Below are positions 4,757 through 5,439 of a stretch of 5,439 bases of DNA, in pieces. Both the position numbers and the translations under genes were made by a program. The DNA is taken from contig DOWL01000171.1 in assembly GCA_003519585.1 (NCBI GenBank), positions 8,492 through 13,930 of the forward strand, written 5' to 3'. Below the pieces are notes generated by a model, which was not told where the DNA came from, searched no databases, and saw nothing but the letters and a program-made list of their open reading frames with translations. The DNA is from Nocardioides sp. (GTDB taxonomy: Bacteria; Actinomycetota; Actinomycetes; Propionibacteriales; Nocardioidaceae). How positions within the stretch are numbered: the stretch's first letter is position 1; each line of letters begins with the position of its first letter.

Positions 4757-5439
4757 ATGACCGAGACCGCGAGGACCGACGACCGGGAGGAGTTGGCGGA
4801 TTACGTCGACGTCTGGTGGCAGGCCGTCAACGGCTTCCTCGACCTCCTCGAGCAGCTGCCCGAGGAAGAGTGGGCGACCCCTACCGACCTGGCCGGCTGG
4901 GACGTCAAGGCCTGCGCCGCGCACACCGCGCACCTCGAGAGCATCCTGACCGGCGCCCCCGAGGAGACCGCCGAGGTCGGCGAGCCTCCGCACGTGACCG
5001 GGCTGATGGGGCTCTACACCGAGATCGGCGTGGTCAACCGCCGCGACGCCAGCGCCGACGCGATCATCAACGAGCTCCGCGAGGCGGCGACCAAGCGTCA
5101 CACCGCGTTGCTGGCCGACCCGCCGACCGATGGCGACGCGAAGCCCGAGCACATCTTCGGCGGGGTGCCGTGGAGCACGCGGACCTTGCTGCGCAACCGC
5201 CCACTCGACGTGTGGATGCACGAACAGGACGTACGCCGCGCGGTCGGGCGTCCCGGCAACATGGACAGCCCGCCGGCCAAGCACACCGCGGAGTACCTCG
5301 CCGAAGGCCTCGGCTACGTCCTCGCCAAGAAGGTGGGCGCGCCGGTCGGCACCAGCGTGGTGCTCGACCTGGCGGGCAGCCCGCCGTTCGCGTTCGAGAT
5401 TGACGACAACGGCCGCGGCCAGCGGGTGTCGCCGCCGGC
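4757..5439 (+). CDS. maleylpyruvate isomerase-type, mycothiol-dependent family protein (DinB/MDMPI fold), 3' truncated
   Basis: An open frame of 227 codons starts at ATG 4757 and runs off the window without a stop. The N-terminal four-helix metal-binding domain (about 10-165) carries GWDVKACAAH with His56, and DVWMHEQDVRRAVGRPG at 151-167 with His155. These correspond to the metal-binding positions of mycothiol-dependent maleylpyruvate isomerase (His52, Glu144 and His148 in the Corynebacterium enzyme). Here the Glu position is Asp151. The sequence from about 170 onward fits the start of the usual C-terminal MDMPI domain. Proteins of this family use mycothiol or another thiol as cofactor; most members in actinobacteria have no known substrate, and no gentisate-pathway genes are seen nearby, so a true maleylpyruvate isomerase role is not supported. 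It is divergent from the small CxxC gene. Codon use (G/C third positions) confirms this frame over the long opposite-strand frame. Confidence 0.9.
   Translation, partial: MTETARTDDREELADYVDVWWQAVNGFLDLLEQLPEEEWATPTDLAGWDVKACAAHTAHLESILTGAPEETAEVGEPPHVTGLMGLYTEIGVVNRRDASADAIINELREAATKRHTALLADPPTDGDAKPEHIFGGVPWSTRTLLRNRPLDVWMHEQDVRRAVGRPGNMDSPPAKHTAEYLAEGLGYVLAKKVGAPVGTSVVLDLAGSPPFAFEIDDNGRGQRVSPP

Noticed and set aside
4727..5284. 185-codon minus-strand frame opposite the MDMPI-family gene
   Set aside because: It has no recognisable motif, and the plus-strand frame encodes the full MDMPI signature with proper codon use. The plus frame is open at the window end, which is why it is easily overlooked.
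4816..5403. 195-codon plus-strand Arg-rich frame
   Set aside because: Shifted reading of the MDMPI-family gene with composition typical of a shadow frame.
1..5439. Mobile element, CRISPR, tRNA/rRNA, defence system or other new multi-gene system
   Set aside because: No transposase or integrase motif, direct-repeat array, tRNA-like fold or toxin/nuclease gene could be found; composition is even across the window.

Overview
The window looks like chromosome from a high-GC actinobacterium, probably a Nocardioides-like member of the Propionibacteriales. The evidence is the very high G+C (mostly G/C third positions), GTG starts, promoters that appear to produce leaderless mRNAs, a mycothiol-dependent-type enzyme, and a lysG/lysE pair like that of Corynebacterium. 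The genus is an inference from style, not from a marker gene.

Layout, left to right. (1) Positions 2-1135, +: the C-terminal part of a large FadE5-like acyl-CoA dehydrogenase, cut by the window edge. (2) Positions 1136-1216: an 81-bp convergent intergenic region with two consecutive inverted repeats. The larger is an almost loop-free hairpin with an 18-bp perfect stem, likely a bidirectional terminator. (3) Positions 1217-2092, -, and 2162-2764, +: a divergent pair made of a LysR-type regulator (LysG/ArgP) and a LysE/ArgO basic amino acid exporter. They share a 69-bp control region in which a T-N11-A LysR operator and two TANNNT -10 boxes can be seen. (4) Positions 2675-4498, -: a thioredoxin-fold plus NHL beta-propeller protein resembling NHLRC2. 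Its last 30 codons run antisense through the end of lysE. (5) Positions 4518-4679, -: a small CxxC protein 19 bp upstream of the NHL gene and probably in one operon with it. (6) Positions 4757-5439, +: a DinB/maleylpyruvate-isomerase-type, mycothiol-dependent family enzyme, divergent from the small gene and truncated at the window end.

How the genes work together. lysG and lysE form one known functional unit, in which the regulator senses intracellular basic amino acid and switches on its export. The small CxxC gene and the NHL/thioredoxin gene may form a second, redox-related unit. The acyl-CoA dehydrogenase and the mycothiol-type enzyme appear to be independent housekeeping or catabolic genes.

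I see no mobile element, CRISPR array, RNA gene or defence system, and no stretch over 300 bp without a gene. The window is mostly ordinary. The points most worth a second look are the shared leaderless promoter geometry (three genes), the visible LysG operator, the convergent overlap of lysE with the NHL gene, the long hairpin, and the unrecognised small zinc-ribbon-like gene.
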